From NCBI GenBank assembly GCA_012735315.1, contig JAAYHS010000071.1, positions 1 to 64,000 on the forward strand: a stretch of DNA of 64,000 nt, read 5' to 3'. Position 1 is the first letter of the stretch. Each line of letters begins with the position of its first letter. This stretch comes from Bacillota bacterium (GTDB lineage Bacteria > Bacillota > UBA4882 > UBA8346). Both the position numbers and the translations under genes were made by a program. The notes beneath the pieces were generated by a model. That model was not told the DNA's origin, made no database searches, and was given only the letters and a program-made list of their open reading frames with translations. Shown here one piece after another: positions 53,876 through 63,231 of the stretch.

Positions 53876-54012
53876 CCCCGGCATGCCGGGGTGGCAACTA
53901 CTTAGAAAATAATAAACCGATTAAAGATTTAACCGCTAATATACGCCAATTAACGCTAATAAATCTAAAAAACCTTAGGGTTTTTATTCGCGTTTATTAG
54001 TGTTCATTAGCA
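53876..54012. repeat. Palindrome cluster between yqeG and hslO
   Basis: CCCCGGCATGCCGGGG (53876-53891) is a 16-base perfect palindrome. It is followed by a large inverted repeat with arms GCTAATATACGCCAATTAAC (from 53935) and GCGTTTATTAGTGTTCATTAGC (to 54011), written in parts as GCGTTTATTAG and TGTTCATTAGC, around an AAAACC/GGTTTT hairpin that could terminate hslO. These occupy the noncoding gap together with copy B. Confidence 0.55.
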
Positions 54013-54072
54013 GTTTCGGGTGGATTACAACCCAACCACCGTCTGTCGAGGTGGGTCGGTAATAATTTTATT

Positions 54073-54939
54073 TTAACCTTGTTCCGATTTTAACTCGGAC
54101 TCTCGGTAATGATAACGTTTATTGCAAAAATGGCAGCGCACTTCCACCAATCCCTGTTCATTGATAATCCCATCCAATTCCCCCTGACCAAGGCTTAACA
54201 ACGGACCTAAAAAACGTTCCCGAGAGCAATCGCAGCGGTAGCTAAGGGCTACTTCTTCCAAAATCTTTGCGCCCATCGCTCCGGTCACCTCGTTGATCAA
54301 ATCGGTAGGAGTCATTCCCGACTTTAGCATGGTGGTAAGCGGAGGCAACTCGTTTAATTTCTCTTCCAAAGTCCGGATCTGCTCCTCAGTGGCTCCCGGC
54401 ATAATTTGAATAATCAATCCCCCGGCAATTTTGACCGAACCGTCCGGTTCCACCAGCACCCCCAGGGACACCGCCGACGGAGTCTGTTCCGACTTTGTAA
54501 AATAATAAGCGAAATCCATCGCCACTTCGCCGTTTTGAAGCGGAACCACTCCATAATAAGGACTTTTTAAACCGTAATCCTTAATCACCGTTAGAGTCCC
54601 GGAACCGATAGCGGCGCCCACGTCCAATTTACCCGATGGGTTCAAGTCCAAATCAACATGGGGATTTTCCAGATAACCCTTGACTTCGCCCCTCCGGTTG
54701 GATACGGCTAAAATCATCCCCAACGGACCGTCGCCCTTAATTTGTACCGTCAACCGGTAAGGATTATCGCTCATCACTCCGGTGATCAGAGTCGCGGTCA
54801 AAACCCTCCCTAAAGCGGCGATGGCGGTCGGCCAAACGTCGTGTATTTTCCGGGCGGTTTCAACCGTTGCGGCGGTAAAAGCGGCATATATTCTAACGTG
54901 GCCATTGCCGCTGGTCGCTATTATTAGATGATCCTTCAT
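54073..54939 (-). CDS. hslO: Redox-regulated chaperone Hsp33
   Basis: A 288-residue holdase that becomes active when oxidised. The N-terminal domain is typical (VGAAIGSGTLTVIKDYG, ALGRVLTATLI) and the C-terminal zinc switch has four cysteines as YRCDCSRERF and VRCHFCNKRYHY (CxC and CxxC). Length is standard. It stands alone between the repeat cluster and mltG. Confidence 0.94.
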   Translation of the reverse strand: MKDHLIIATSGNGHVRIYAAFTAATVETARKIHDVWPTAIAALGRVLTATLITGVMSDNPYRLTVQIKGDGPLGMILAVSNRRGEVKGYLENPHVDLDLNPSGKLDVGAAIGSGTLTVIKDYGLKSPYYGVVPLQNGEVAMDFAYYFTKSEQTPSAVSLGVLVEPDGSVKIAGGLIIQIMPGATEEQIRTLEEKLNELPPLTTMLKSGMTPTDLINEVTGAMGAKILEEVALSYRCDCSRERFLGPLLSLGQGELDGIINEQGLVEVRCHFCNKRYHYRESELKSEQG

Positions 54940-55045
54940 TCGGCCTACCTTTCTTTAAGTATCAGTAAAATAGTTAAAACCGGAACTTTAGTTTCCAAAA
55001 TCCCGGTTGATTGCAAGTTTTGCAAAATCGTTTCTTCTCCAAAAA

Positions 55046-56152
55046 TTACTGCCGGTTTCTTTCCCGCTCCACTTTCCGCTGGGCGATTAAATGCTGTTGG
55101 TAGGTGGTGCTGAAAATATGACTCCCATCGGGCTTGGCCACAAAATATAAGTAATCGACCTTTGCCGGAGACGCGGCGGCCCTAATGGAATCTAAGCCCG
55201 GATTGGCGATGGGCCCCGGCGGTAAACCGCTATAAAGATAAGTATTATAAGGAGAAACGACCTCTAAATCCTTATAATAAAGACGTTCCTTATGTTTCCC
55301 CAGGGCATATTGAACGGTGGCGCATGATTGCAACGGATAGCCCCGCCGCAATCGATTGTAGAAGATACCGGCGATTATCGGCCGTTCATCCGCTTTTTTG
55401 GCTTCTTTTTCAACGATCGACGCTATGATCAATAGCTCCCGTTTTCGGCTGGGGGGCGCCGCCTCTACTTCGGACTCAAAGACTTCAAGGAAGCGCTTCG
55501 CCATTTTAGCGATAATCTCCTCTTCGGTGACGTCCAAACTAAAATCGTAGGTATCCGGAAATAAATACCCTTCGGAAATCGTCTTCCATTCCTCGCCGAT
55601 TAAGCCGCCGATAAACTGAGGATCCTTGAGGAGTTTCAAAAAACGCTCCCGGTCGGCCAGGCCTTTTTTCGAAAATAAGTCGGCAATTTCTTGAGCGGTC
55701 AATCCTTCCGGGATGGTTATCCGGATTTGACTCGGTATTCCCCGCCTTAATTCCTTAACAACCCGGAATAAATTCATTCCCGGACCCAACTGATATCTTC
55801 CCGCTTTCACCATCCGCTTTTTAGGGTTTAAACGGACATAAATTTCAAAAGCTAGGCGGCTTCTGATTAAGCCGCGGGATTTCAACCGTTCTCCCACCTG
55901 GCGTAGGGAAGTTCCATAAGGCACTTCAAAAACCTGAAGCCGGGTTGAACCGGGGTCTTCGGGAAGAAAATTCCAAAAAAAGACAGACAGCGAAACTACT
56001 AAAAAACCCGACAATATTATAATTCCACCCCCGAGTCGAGGGTGGTTATGCCGGAATATTCGCCAATTTTCCTTTGAAAAAAAGGAGATCCGGTTAAACT
56101 TAACAATGGGAAACCCATTGTTTTTTACCCAAGAGGTTAATCTTTGGCGCAC
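55046..56152 (-). CDS. mltG: Endolytic murein transglycosylase MltG
   Basis: A 368-residue enzyme that cuts nascent glycan strands. Short cytoplasmic N terminus, one membrane anchor (GGIIILSGFLVVSLSVFFWNF), a LysM-like subdomain (FEVPYGTSLRQVGERLKSRG) and the YceG catalytic domain with the active glutamate in IIASIVEKEA, plus TYLYSGLPPGPIANPG and YLYFVAKPDGSHIFS. GTG start after AGGAGG. Followed by DUF1292 and ruvX as in Bacillus yrrL-yrzB-yrrK, though the order of reading here starts with ruvX. Confidence 0.93.
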   Translation of the reverse strand: MRQRLTSWVKNNGFPIVKFNRISFFSKENWRIFRHNHPRLGGGIIILSGFLVVSLSVFFWNFLPEDPGSTRLQVFEVPYGTSLRQVGERLKSRGLIRSRLAFEIYVRLNPKKRMVKAGRYQLGPGMNLFRVVKELRRGIPSQIRITIPEGLTAQEIADLFSKKGLADRERFLKLLKDPQFIGGLIGEEWKTISEGYLFPDTYDFSLDVTEEEIIAKMAKRFLEVFESEVEAAPPSRKRELLIIASIVEKEAKKADERPIIAGIFYNRLRRGYPLQSCATVQYALGKHKERLYYKDLEVVSPYNTYLYSGLPPGPIANPGLDSIRAAASPAKVDYLYFVAKPDGSHIFSTTYQQHLIAQRKVERERNRQ

Positions 56153-56210
56153 TGGTTAATCATCCTCCTGGTCAACATTATACTAGAAATTTGGTCCGCT
56201 GACAAACCAG

Positions 56211-56498
56211 TTATTGCACTTCCGGTCCGGTCGCATCTTCTTCGTACAGATCCTCTAAAACCTCGCAAACCTTGGCGAATTCCTCATCGTCTTCAATATC
56301 CACTAAAATTTCTTCGCCCGCTTCATCGGTATCAATTCTGAAAACGACCGCTTCCTCTTCTTCATCCTCCTGAAGCGCTTCGGGAACCATTACCGCGTAC
56401 TTTAAGCCGTCGACTTCCAATACGTTTAACAAATTAAAACGATGTTCCTGCCCTTCCTCATCCACCAAAGTGATCCAATTATTCTCTTGTTCCGCCAT
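56211..56498 (-). CDS. DUF1292 protein (YrzB-like)
   Basis: A 95-residue very acidic protein: WITLVDEEGQEHRFNLL, LKYAVMVPEALQEDEEEEAV and ILVDIEDDEEFAKVCEVLED. DUF1292 members are near-universal in Bacillota beside ruvX and mltG; function unknown. ATG with SD TTGGAGG. A repeat-bearing gap of about 400 bases separates it from ruvX. Confidence 0.88.
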   Translation of the reverse strand: MAEQENNWITLVDEEGQEHRFNLLNVLEVDGLKYAVMVPEALQEDEEEEAVVFRIDTDEAGEEILVDIEDDEEFAKVCEVLEDLYEEDATGPEVQ

Positions 56499-56691
56499 GG
56501 TTTTGCCTCCAATTTTTTATTTTGCGCCAAATTTATTAAAGATAGATCAGGATGATTTTTATTTTGCGCCGCTTGATTGCGAGATACTTTCCTTGATTCA
56601 TAAATGATCGTCAATAACGCAAGCCGCTCTTTAATTCATGGTTCAAGGATCAAAAGCGTTCATCAAGGCTCTATCGATAATGGCGCAAGCT

Positions 56692-56774
56692 TTTATAAAA
56701 TCCCGTAAATCCGTTAATCCCGTCTCTCAAAACCTTCGTATTTGACAGGATTCTCGCGGATTAACACGGATTTT
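56692..56774. repeat. Imperfect inverted repeat between ruvX and DUF1292
   Basis: Arms AAATCCGTTAATCCCGT and CGCGGATTAACACGGATTTT pair imperfectly around a 35-base centre. The motif ATCCGTGTTAATCCGCG recurs in many bacterial genomes, so this may be another dispersed element. The rest of 56499-56895 shows no gene. Confidence 0.45.
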
Positions 56775-56895
56775 AAAACATTGTTTATCATTCGCCAAAA
56801 ATGGGTTTCCACTTATATTAACCCGGGATCCGATGCTATTATACCCGCGCGGTTAATCTTAATTCCACGGACTTAATGGCGAAAATCACGCGCTT

Positions 56896-57315
56896 TCAAC
56901 CTTTTCTGCGGTAATCCAGATAGTTTTGGAGAATAAAGACCGCCGCTACTTGATCGATTTTTTGTTTCCGTTTTTTCCGGGAGAGATCGGCTTCGAGAAG
57001 CGTCCTCTCCGCCGCCAGCGTTGTCAGCCGTTCATCCCAAAAGATTACCGGCAGTCCGGTTTTCTCTTCCAACCTCCGGCCGAAATCCCTTACTTTTTCA
57101 GCCATCGGCCCTTCGGTTCCGTTCATATTTTTGGGCAAGCCGATCACGATTCCCTCCACGGTCTCCCGGGCGATAACCCCGGATAAATATTCCAAATCCC
57201 GGTTCAATGATTGGCTCCGCTCCAAAACCGAATATCCTTGAGCGAACAGCTCCAAAGGATCACTTAGCGCGATTCCGATTCGGCGTTGTCCCACATCCAA
57301 TCCCAACCACCGCAT
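56896..57315 (-). CDS. ruvX: Putative pre-16S rRNA nuclease / Holliday junction resolvase-like RuvX
   Basis: A 139-residue RNase H-fold protein (YqgF). Motifs LGLDVGQRRIGIALSD, VIGLPKNMNGTEG, FWDERLTTLAAE and KQKIDQVAAVFILQNYL include the expected acidic residues. It acts in 5' maturation of 16S rRNA in E. coli. Located beside DUF1292 and mltG as usual for Bacillota. The aldo/keto reductase gene ends 10 bases upstream. Confidence 0.93.
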   Translation of the reverse strand: MRWLGLDVGQRRIGIALSDPLELFAQGYSVLERSQSLNRDLEYLSGVIARETVEGIVIGLPKNMNGTEGPMAEKVRDFGRRLEEKTGLPVIFWDERLTTLAAERTLLEADLSRKKRKQKIDQVAAVFILQNYLDYRRKG

Positions 57316-57324
57316 GTTAACCCC

Positions 57325-58269
57325 TTAACAAATTTTTAGACAAAAATCCGGACATACCCGGGCGCAATACCCGCAGCGGACGCATTTTTCCTGGTTAACC
57401 CGGATCTTGCCGTTATCTATAATCAAGGCCTCGAAATGACATTCGGCGGCGCATTTACCGCAGCCGCGACACCAGTCGGCCACTTGCAAAGATCGTTTTT
57501 TACTTTTTATCTCTCGGAGTAAATCAGCCGGCGCCGGTAAACCGGATAATAACGCCAGATTGAGTTCAACCTCCGCCGGGGATTGCATACCGACGGCCAC
57601 GGCGTCAACACAGTCCAATTCCCTGATAAAAGAGAACGCCGCTTCGCAGTCAGCGATTAAATGGCCTCCGGCCAATACCTTCATCGCATAAATACCTTTT
57701 CCGAATTCCTTGGCGGTGCGAATGGCGGCTATCATCTCCGCCGCCGAACCGTCGCGGATTCCGATCCCTTCCCGGTTAATCAGGGGGTGGATCACCTCAA
57801 CCGCCGGGTCGGTGGCCCCCGCTCTCACTCCGGCGACGGTATGGGTTGAAATTCCCACGGCTCTAATCAATCCTTTTGCTTTGGCCTCCCACAAATAATC
57901 GAGGGCTTCCCGATGCCCCCTTAAAGAAGCGGCGTTTTCCACCTCATGCAGGCAAAAAAGATCGATATAATCCCGGTTTAATTCTTTGCGCGCCCGTTCA
58001 ACGCTGTTCCGCATTTGGTCCTTGGTGAACGCATACGACTTGGTGGCGATCACCATTTCCGGGAACTTTCGCAACGCCAGCGCCAAAGAAGGATAAGTGC
58101 CGTAAATTTCGGCGGTGTCGAAAAAATTCACTCCCAGCCGGTAGGCATGGGTGAATAACTCGGCGGCCGCCTCCGGAGGAAAATTTTGGTGAAGCGGTCC
58201 CACGGTCAAAGTCCCGAAACAAAGCCTTGAAACGAATAAATCAGTGTTTCCCAACAGTTTAAGTTCCAT
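57325..58269 (-). CDS. Aldo/keto reductase with C-terminal ferredoxin domain
   Basis: A 314-residue protein. N-terminal aldo/keto reductase barrel (LGNTDLFVSRLCFGTLTVGP; NFFDTAEIYGTYP with catalytic Asp and Tyr; IDLFCLHEVE; VGISTHTVAG) and a C-terminal domain binding two [4Fe-4S] clusters (CRGCGKCAAECHFEAL; CVRCGYCARVCPDFCL). The fusion is common in anaerobes and suggests electron exchange between a flavin- or NADPH-bound substrate and ferredoxin; the substrate is unknown. It lies 6 bases from the baseplate-J-like gene and is likely in one operon with it. Confidence 0.88.
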   Translation of the reverse strand: MELKLLGNTDLFVSRLCFGTLTVGPLHQNFPPEAAAELFTHAYRLGVNFFDTAEIYGTYPSLALALRKFPEMVIATKSYAFTKDQMRNSVERARKELNRDYIDLFCLHEVENAASLRGHREALDYLWEAKAKGLIRAVGISTHTVAGVRAGATDPAVEVIHPLINREGIGIRDGSAAEMIAAIRTAKEFGKGIYAMKVLAGGHLIADCEAAFSFIRELDCVDAVAVGMQSPAEVELNLALLSGLPAPADLLREIKSKKRSLQVADWCRGCGKCAAECHFEALIIDNGKIRVNQEKCVRCGYCARVCPDFCLKIC

Positions 58270-58275
58270 ATCCGG

Positions 58276-59802
58276 TTATGGTTTTCCTCCCGCCGGCAAA
58301 ATTACTTTAATCTGATAAGTGTATCGCGGCAAGCGCTCCGACTTATTCTTGAGCTCGATTTTAAACCGGGACACTTCGTTTTGTCGAGTTAACAGATCCG
58401 AAGCTTCGGTCGGCGTCTTTCCCTTGATTAAGTTTTTGAGCTTAACCGGTTCAATAATTCCCAAAATCGAACCCTGCCCCGTCAGTTCCAATTCCGCGCC
58501 GCCGGGACCGACGCCCCCGGCTTTTACCGCCTTTAACGCCACCGGCTTGGCGGCGGCCTTAAAACCCTGAAGGATGCTTTCTTCAAACTTACGGACCAAA
58601 TACTTATAGAGATCGTCTCGCAAGGGCGCCAATAACGAAATCCGATAATCAAGGGTGGTTTGAAGCGTCTCGCCTTCGGCTCCGATATCGGGCGCATTGA
58701 CGACCCGGACGATTTCCGAACGGACCAACTCCGGCAAAAATAAATATTCGTTACCGGCAAGGGCGGCGGCTTCTTCGGGACCGACCAACCGCAGCTGGAG
58801 TTTGGCTTCGTTTTCACCCCTTTTGACATCATCGAGGGTGACTACCGGGACTTTGCGATCAGTCCCGTTTTTAGTGGGAGCGGGGTTGACCACTTTCAAA
58901 AAACGCTGATAACGTCCGCTCAGAGTGGTAATCGAGCGCGAAGGTTGATTGCCGATGGTTCCCTTTTTTTCCGAGGTGATACTCACTTCGGCCCGGCCGT
59001 ATTCTTCCCCGACGGCAATCCCGTTTTGGTATTTGGTATACCGTTTGGGGACCAAAACATCTTCATCGGTCAAAAACCGGACTCCGGCTTTGCCGGACAC
59101 CACGCTTCCCTTGGGGAGCAGGATCGGTTGCGTGGTGCTGTTGATCAAGGTGATTCTGCCCACCGCCGGAGTCACCCCGACAATCTTGGAACCGGTGGTA
59201 ACTGTTTGCGCCCTAATCCGGTTTTCTTTCTCCAAAATCCTGGCCGGTATCTTTCCTTCCGGGATTTGCTGAGCGTTATAACCGATTCCGATTTGGGCAA
59301 GGGTCGTAAAGGAGACCGTCTGTTCTTTCGGATAAACGATGACCACCGCTTGCGGTTGTAAAAACCACCAACAAGCCAAAAATAAACTGAACATCGTAAT
59401 GATTATCGCCACCGGCAAGCCGCCCTGCCATTGGGGCCAATCGGTAACCGGCATTTCGGGTTCGGGTTCCGGGGAAGCGGCAATCTCGCTTTCAACCTCT
59501 TGCCGATACGATATTTCCGGTTCGCTGCGCCGCTCCGTCAACGCCACACGATCCTCTTTTAAAGTTGAGATTCCGAATTGATGAGCCAACCCGTTTAACT
59601 CGGGATTATTCGATTTGATGATCAGTTCTTTGTCCTTTTCTTCCGCGTAAAATTTGAGCAATCTCAGATTTATTTCATTATCGAATATGGTGGCGTCTTC
59701 GGCTATGTCCAAAATGATGCGTGACCCGGGAGTATTGATTAACTTCTCGATCAAGCCCTCGACGGTTAAACCGGCTTTCACTTTGATTTTGGCTGCGCCC
59801 AT
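58276..59802 (-). CDS. Baseplate J-like membrane protein
   Basis: A 508-residue protein. An N-terminal cytoplasmic domain (about 1-85; VEGLIEKLINTPGSRIILDI), an acidic linker, one membrane segment (GGLPVAIIITMFSLFLACWWFL, about 128-149) and an external region matching Baseplate J/gp47-like families: QPILLPKGSVVSGKAGVRFL and AEVSITSEKKGTIGNQPSRS. Despite the name there are no other phage genes here. Similar proteins occur outside phages in Bacillota and may be envelope proteins. The start overlaps the upstream gene by 25 bases; SD AGGAGTGA. Confidence 0.7.
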   Translation of the reverse strand: MGAAKIKVKAGLTVEGLIEKLINTPGSRIILDIAEDATIFDNEINLRLLKFYAEEKDKELIIKSNNPELNGLAHQFGISTLKEDRVALTERRSEPEISYRQEVESEIAASPEPEPEMPVTDWPQWQGGLPVAIIITMFSLFLACWWFLQPQAVVIVYPKEQTVSFTTLAQIGIGYNAQQIPEGKIPARILEKENRIRAQTVTTGSKIVGVTPAVGRITLINSTTQPILLPKGSVVSGKAGVRFLTDEDVLVPKRYTKYQNGIAVGEEYGRAEVSITSEKKGTIGNQPSRSITTLSGRYQRFLKVVNPAPTKNGTDRKVPVVTLDDVKRGENEAKLQLRLVGPEEAAALAGNEYLFLPELVRSEIVRVVNAPDIGAEGETLQTTLDYRISLLAPLRDDLYKYLVRKFEESILQGFKAAAKPVALKAVKAGGVGPGGAELELTGQGSILGIIEPVKLKNLIKGKTPTEASDLLTRQNEVSRFKIELKNKSERLPRYTYQIKVILPAGGKP

Positions 59803-61979
59803 CGGCTAATCACTCCTTTTGCCGAGTCGTCAAACAACACCAGGAGCAATAAGACACCTCCAAAAACAAACAGCGTCGCTACCGCGACAATTCCGGTATC
59901 ATTAACTAATAAGGCGATCAATGCGGTAAAAACCAAACCTAAAAAACCCGTTAGCCGTTCCGGGTAATTGTGCATCAGTTCGGTAATTTTGGGAGACGGT
60001 TTACAGTAAAGCAACGGAACTAAAATCAAAATGCCCAACAAAACTTTGGACCAAGGCGTGTAATTAATCAGTCTCAGATTCAGCTCCCATTTGCGGAGCG
60101 CCAGTTCTTTAACGACCGGAAAACCTCCTTCCCTGATCAAAAACAGCAACCGCCCGAAATGAGCCGGCCGGCTTCCGCCGAACCAAAGGTCCCACAAACC
60201 CACCAAAGTCAATAAGCCGACCAATTCCAAAAACAACCGGCCGATTTCTTTGAGACCGACTCGTTTCTTCAACAGCAGGAGATTGGTGATGCCCAAACCC
60301 AAAATCGCGGTGACGCCCCCTCCGATATTGGCGCCGAAGTTGGGGTGGGCCACCAGCAAGGCAATGAACCACCTTCCCGATTTTAATATCGTTTCCCGGT
60401 ATTTAGCGAAAAACTTTAAGTTTAAAGACAGCGCCGCGATATAAGCGCCCAATAAGAATCCCAAATATTCATTGCCGATCCCGTAAAAACGGGACCCCGA
60501 CACCGGCGAATATCCCAAAAAAGACCTGCCGCCCCAAAAACCGTTGCCCAGTCCGTCAATGGCGATTAAGATTACTGTCGCAGCGCTGATTAACGATAAA
60601 GCCCGAAACGGCTCCCACCCCCCGGCGTGGACCACCAACGCCCAAAACAAGGCTGCCAAAATCAAGGTCAAACCCAGCACCGCCAACCAGGTTAAGGGGT
60701 TAAAGGCCGCTTCCACTAAAAATACGGCCGGAATCATCAATAGCGACAGGTAGACGAAGGTCAATAATTTCAAAAATCGCGGCGGCCATTTAAAGCATAA
60801 ACCGATTATTCCGGCCAATGCGGAGCCTATTAACAGATAAGCGTAACCGGTAAGCAGCGGCCACCGCATCCGGTAATTTTGAACCAATTGGGGGCGAAGC
60901 CGGGACACTTGCCGCCAATCCCCCGGAACCGATCCCAGGCTTTGCCCGTTGAAACGGCCCGTCTTTTTAATGCCGAGAAAACTGAGGATGGCGGCGGGAA
61001 TGTCGTATTCGGCAATCACCCCGATTTGCCTGGTGGCATCGGATTTAAGTACTCCCGGCTGAATCCCCGGCCCGGCAAGGGCCACCGGCATTAATTTTTC
61101 TCCCACCCCCGCTTTTCGCGCCGGCGGAATTCCGCTCAAAAGCACCGTCAAAGTAGAGCGAGGTTCAATCGTCGCTTGGATGCTCTCGAAAAGCCGATCG
61201 TACCTTTCCATAACCGAACGGCGGTAATATTCCCAACGCTGCTCGTTCAAATAGGGGCCGAACCTTTCCAGCCGTTCCAAGTCCCCCAAAGTGATCACGA
61301 TTACGTCAGCGTCTTTTTGAAACGCTCGCCAATAGGAGATAATTTTATGGTCATCGGTGATTAATTCGTACGGAAAGTCGGGGTCGAGGGTCAGAGTCTC
61401 CGCGCCGAGGGCCGCGTAGTCGATTTGCCCTTTTTCATCCATTAATAAGAGGGCGCCTCCCCGGTTGGGAGATTCGGCGTCGGCATTACCGATAGCCGCC
61501 GTCTTCCGGTTATTGGAATGCAACAACCTGCCCAAGAGGCCGATGTTTTGGGCCCGGGAACCGGAGTTAACCTGAATCAACTTGGCGAGGCCGAGATGGA
61601 CCCCGCCGTTGGAAGGCGGATCATAACCGCTTAACGAACGATATAATCCCCCGGCGGACAGTCGTTTGAATTCTTCATTAACGCCTAAAATCAATAAAGT
61701 ATCACCGGCCGCCGGTATTAGTTGAGCGCCGGCATTAAAACCCAGATATACTTTTTCCAAAGTCACCGGCTCCGTTGCTGAAACGGTCATCAGTCCTACG
61801 GCGCCGCTAGCCAAAAATTTCCGGAAATTAGGGGCATGGTCCAGATCTTCAAAGGTCAAACGGGGAATATCAATAATTAAAACTTGATTGCCGGTTTCGG
61901 ATCTGATCGGTCTACCGGTAATTAAGAGTAAGCAAATTAAAATTAAACAACTTGCGGTGATAATCGCCCGGGTTCGCAC
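59778..61979 (-). CDS. Membrane protein with alkaline-phosphatase-like domain
   Basis: A 733-residue protein of unknown function. After a signal-type segment (IITASCLILICLLLITGR) an external domain of about 350 residues resembles the alkaline phosphatase/sulfatase superfamily core (VLIIDIPRLTFEDLDHAPNF; DADVIVITLGDLER; YDIPAAILSFLGI), but a clear catalytic Thr/Ser metal site is not evident. The C-terminal half has about ten membrane helices (LLTGYAYLLIGSALAGIIGL, ITNLLLLKK). GTG start. Translationally coupled to the baseplate-J-like gene. I do not know a characterised homologue. Confidence 0.65.
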   Translation of the reverse strand: MRTRAIITASCLILICLLLITGRPIRSETGNQVLIIDIPRLTFEDLDHAPNFRKFLASGAVGLMTVSATEPVTLEKVYLGFNAGAQLIPAAGDTLLILGVNEEFKRLSAGGLYRSLSGYDPPSNGGVHLGLAKLIQVNSGSRAQNIGLLGRLLHSNNRKTAAIGNADAESPNRGGALLLMDEKGQIDYAALGAETLTLDPDFPYELITDDHKIISYWRAFQKDADVIVITLGDLERLERFGPYLNEQRWEYYRRSVMERYDRLFESIQATIEPRSTLTVLLSGIPPARKAGVGEKLMPVALAGPGIQPGVLKSDATRQIGVIAEYDIPAAILSFLGIKKTGRFNGQSLGSVPGDWRQVSRLRPQLVQNYRMRWPLLTGYAYLLIGSALAGIIGLCFKWPPRFLKLLTFVYLSLLMIPAVFLVEAAFNPLTWLAVLGLTLILAALFWALVVHAGGWEPFRALSLISAATVILIAIDGLGNGFWGGRSFLGYSPVSGSRFYGIGNEYLGFLLGAYIAALSLNLKFFAKYRETILKSGRWFIALLVAHPNFGANIGGGVTAILGLGITNLLLLKKRVGLKEIGRLFLELVGLLTLVGLWDLWFGGSRPAHFGRLLFLIREGGFPVVKELALRKWELNLRLINYTPWSKVLLGILILVPLLYCKPSPKITELMHNYPERLTGFLGLVFTALIALLVNDTGIVAVATLFVFGGVLLLLVLFDDSAKGVISRWAQPKSK

Positions 61980-62045
61980 GGAGAGCCCTCGCTTTGCTAA
62001 GAATCGGAACTAAATTAACCTTTTTCACCAACATTATCGCCAACT

Positions 62046-62069
62046 AAAAAAGCGGACTAAACCCGCCTT
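62046..62069 (-). terminator. Intrinsic terminator after the AI-2E family gene
   Basis: The stem AAGGCGG / CCGCTTT (one G-U pair) with a 6-base loop and T residues on the minus strand, about 95 bases past the stop codon. Confidence 0.6.
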
Positions 62070-62163
62070 CTATTTTTGGGAAACGGAGAAAATCCGATTG
62101 CGGAAAATTGTTGCCGAAAATCCAAAATTTATATTTCAATCATAACCAATCAAGGGATGCTTG

Positions 62164-63231
62164 TCAATCCAACTCCGGGTGGTTGAAATTAAGTTTTTCG
62201 GAGATTGGTTCGTTATTCTCGATCCCAAAAGCAATTTCATAAATACTTTTTAAAAAGATAATCAAGATCGCTCCCAAGGGCGCCGCGAAAACCATTCCGA
62301 AAAGCCCCCCGATCTTGCTCCCGGTCAGGATCAAATAAACTACGGCAATCGGATGCATCCGCAAGCTGTCTCCGATGATCCGGGGCGCCAGAAATAGGAC
62401 CTCCAATTGATTGACGATCACAAATAAGATAATTACGTACAACACGCTCCAAGGCGAATGTAGCAAAGCCAACAAACCGGCCGGGATCGCTCCCAACACC
62501 GGGCCGAAATAGGGAATTAAATTTAGGACCCCGGCGACGATCCCCAGCAAAAACGCGGCCTCCAACCCGAGCAGGCTGAGACCGATCCCGATCAACAACC
62601 CAACGATCACGGTGAGCAATAATTGGCCTCGAATATAAATTTTCAGCACTGAGTCCACTTTTAAAAAGGTGCGGGTCCAGTGGTTGCCCAGATGGTCGGT
62701 GAGCCAACAATAACTTTTTTGTTTGAGCCTGGGGTAATCCCGGTTGATATAATAGGCCAACACCGGCACCAGAATAAAAAGCGCCGCTTTGGAAAGCAGG
62801 TCCACGGTTGTCTCCGCTAATTGGATTAAGGTATCTCTTAAAATAATCTCCATTCTTTTGATTACTTCTCCGACGATCGGTTTCAGGTTAAGCGGCAGCC
62901 TCCAATAAAATCGATTTAAGCTGCCGCCCAGTTTTTCAAATTCTTCGAAAATAACGGGCATTTTCTTGATGACTTTAGTAAGGTCGTCAATCAGCCGGGG
63001 CAGGATGCTTCCCAATACCAAAGCGATCAGGACGATCAGGATCACATAAACCGTTAAAATCGCGTACTCCCGGCGGGCTCCCTTTTTTTGCAAAAACTCC
63101 ACCAGCGGATTGATGGCGTAAGCCAGAAAAAAAGCAGTAATAAACGGACCGATGATCGCTCTTGACAAATATAAAACATACCCGAGCAAGGGTATAATCA
63201 GAATTATGAAAAGTAGTTTTTTGAGAGGCAC
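62164..63231 (-). CDS. AI-2E/PerM family membrane transporter
   Basis: A 355-residue protein with about eight hydrophobic segments in the usual AI-2E (PF01594) pattern: LYLSRAIIGPFITAFFLAYA followed by INPLVEFLQKKG, a central soluble stretch (DDLTKVIKKMPVIFEEFEKL), and the C-terminal GVLNLIPYFGPVLGAIPAG, FVIVNQLEVLFLAPRIIGDS and GGLFGMVFAAPLGAIL. Members export peptides, sodium or autoinducers; the substrate here is not known. GTG start. Monocistronic by spacing. Confidence 0.88.
   Translation of the reverse strand: MPLKKLLFIILIIPLLGYVLYLSRAIIGPFITAFFLAYAINPLVEFLQKKGARREYAILTVYVILIVLIALVLGSILPRLIDDLTKVIKKMPVIFEEFEKLGGSLNRFYWRLPLNLKPIVGEVIKRMEIILRDTLIQLAETTVDLLSKAALFILVPVLAYYINRDYPRLKQKSYCWLTDHLGNHWTRTFLKVDSVLKIYIRGQLLLTVIVGLLIGIGLSLLGLEAAFLLGIVAGVLNLIPYFGPVLGAIPAGLLALLHSPWSVLYVIILFVIVNQLEVLFLAPRIIGDSLRMHPIAVVYLILTGSKIGGLFGMVFAAPLGAILIIFLKSIYEIAFGIENNEPISEKLNFNHPELD

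Noticed and set aside
58276-59802. Prophage or contractile injection system suggested by the baseplate-J-like protein
   Set aside because: It has a membrane anchor and no tail, sheath or spike genes are nearby.
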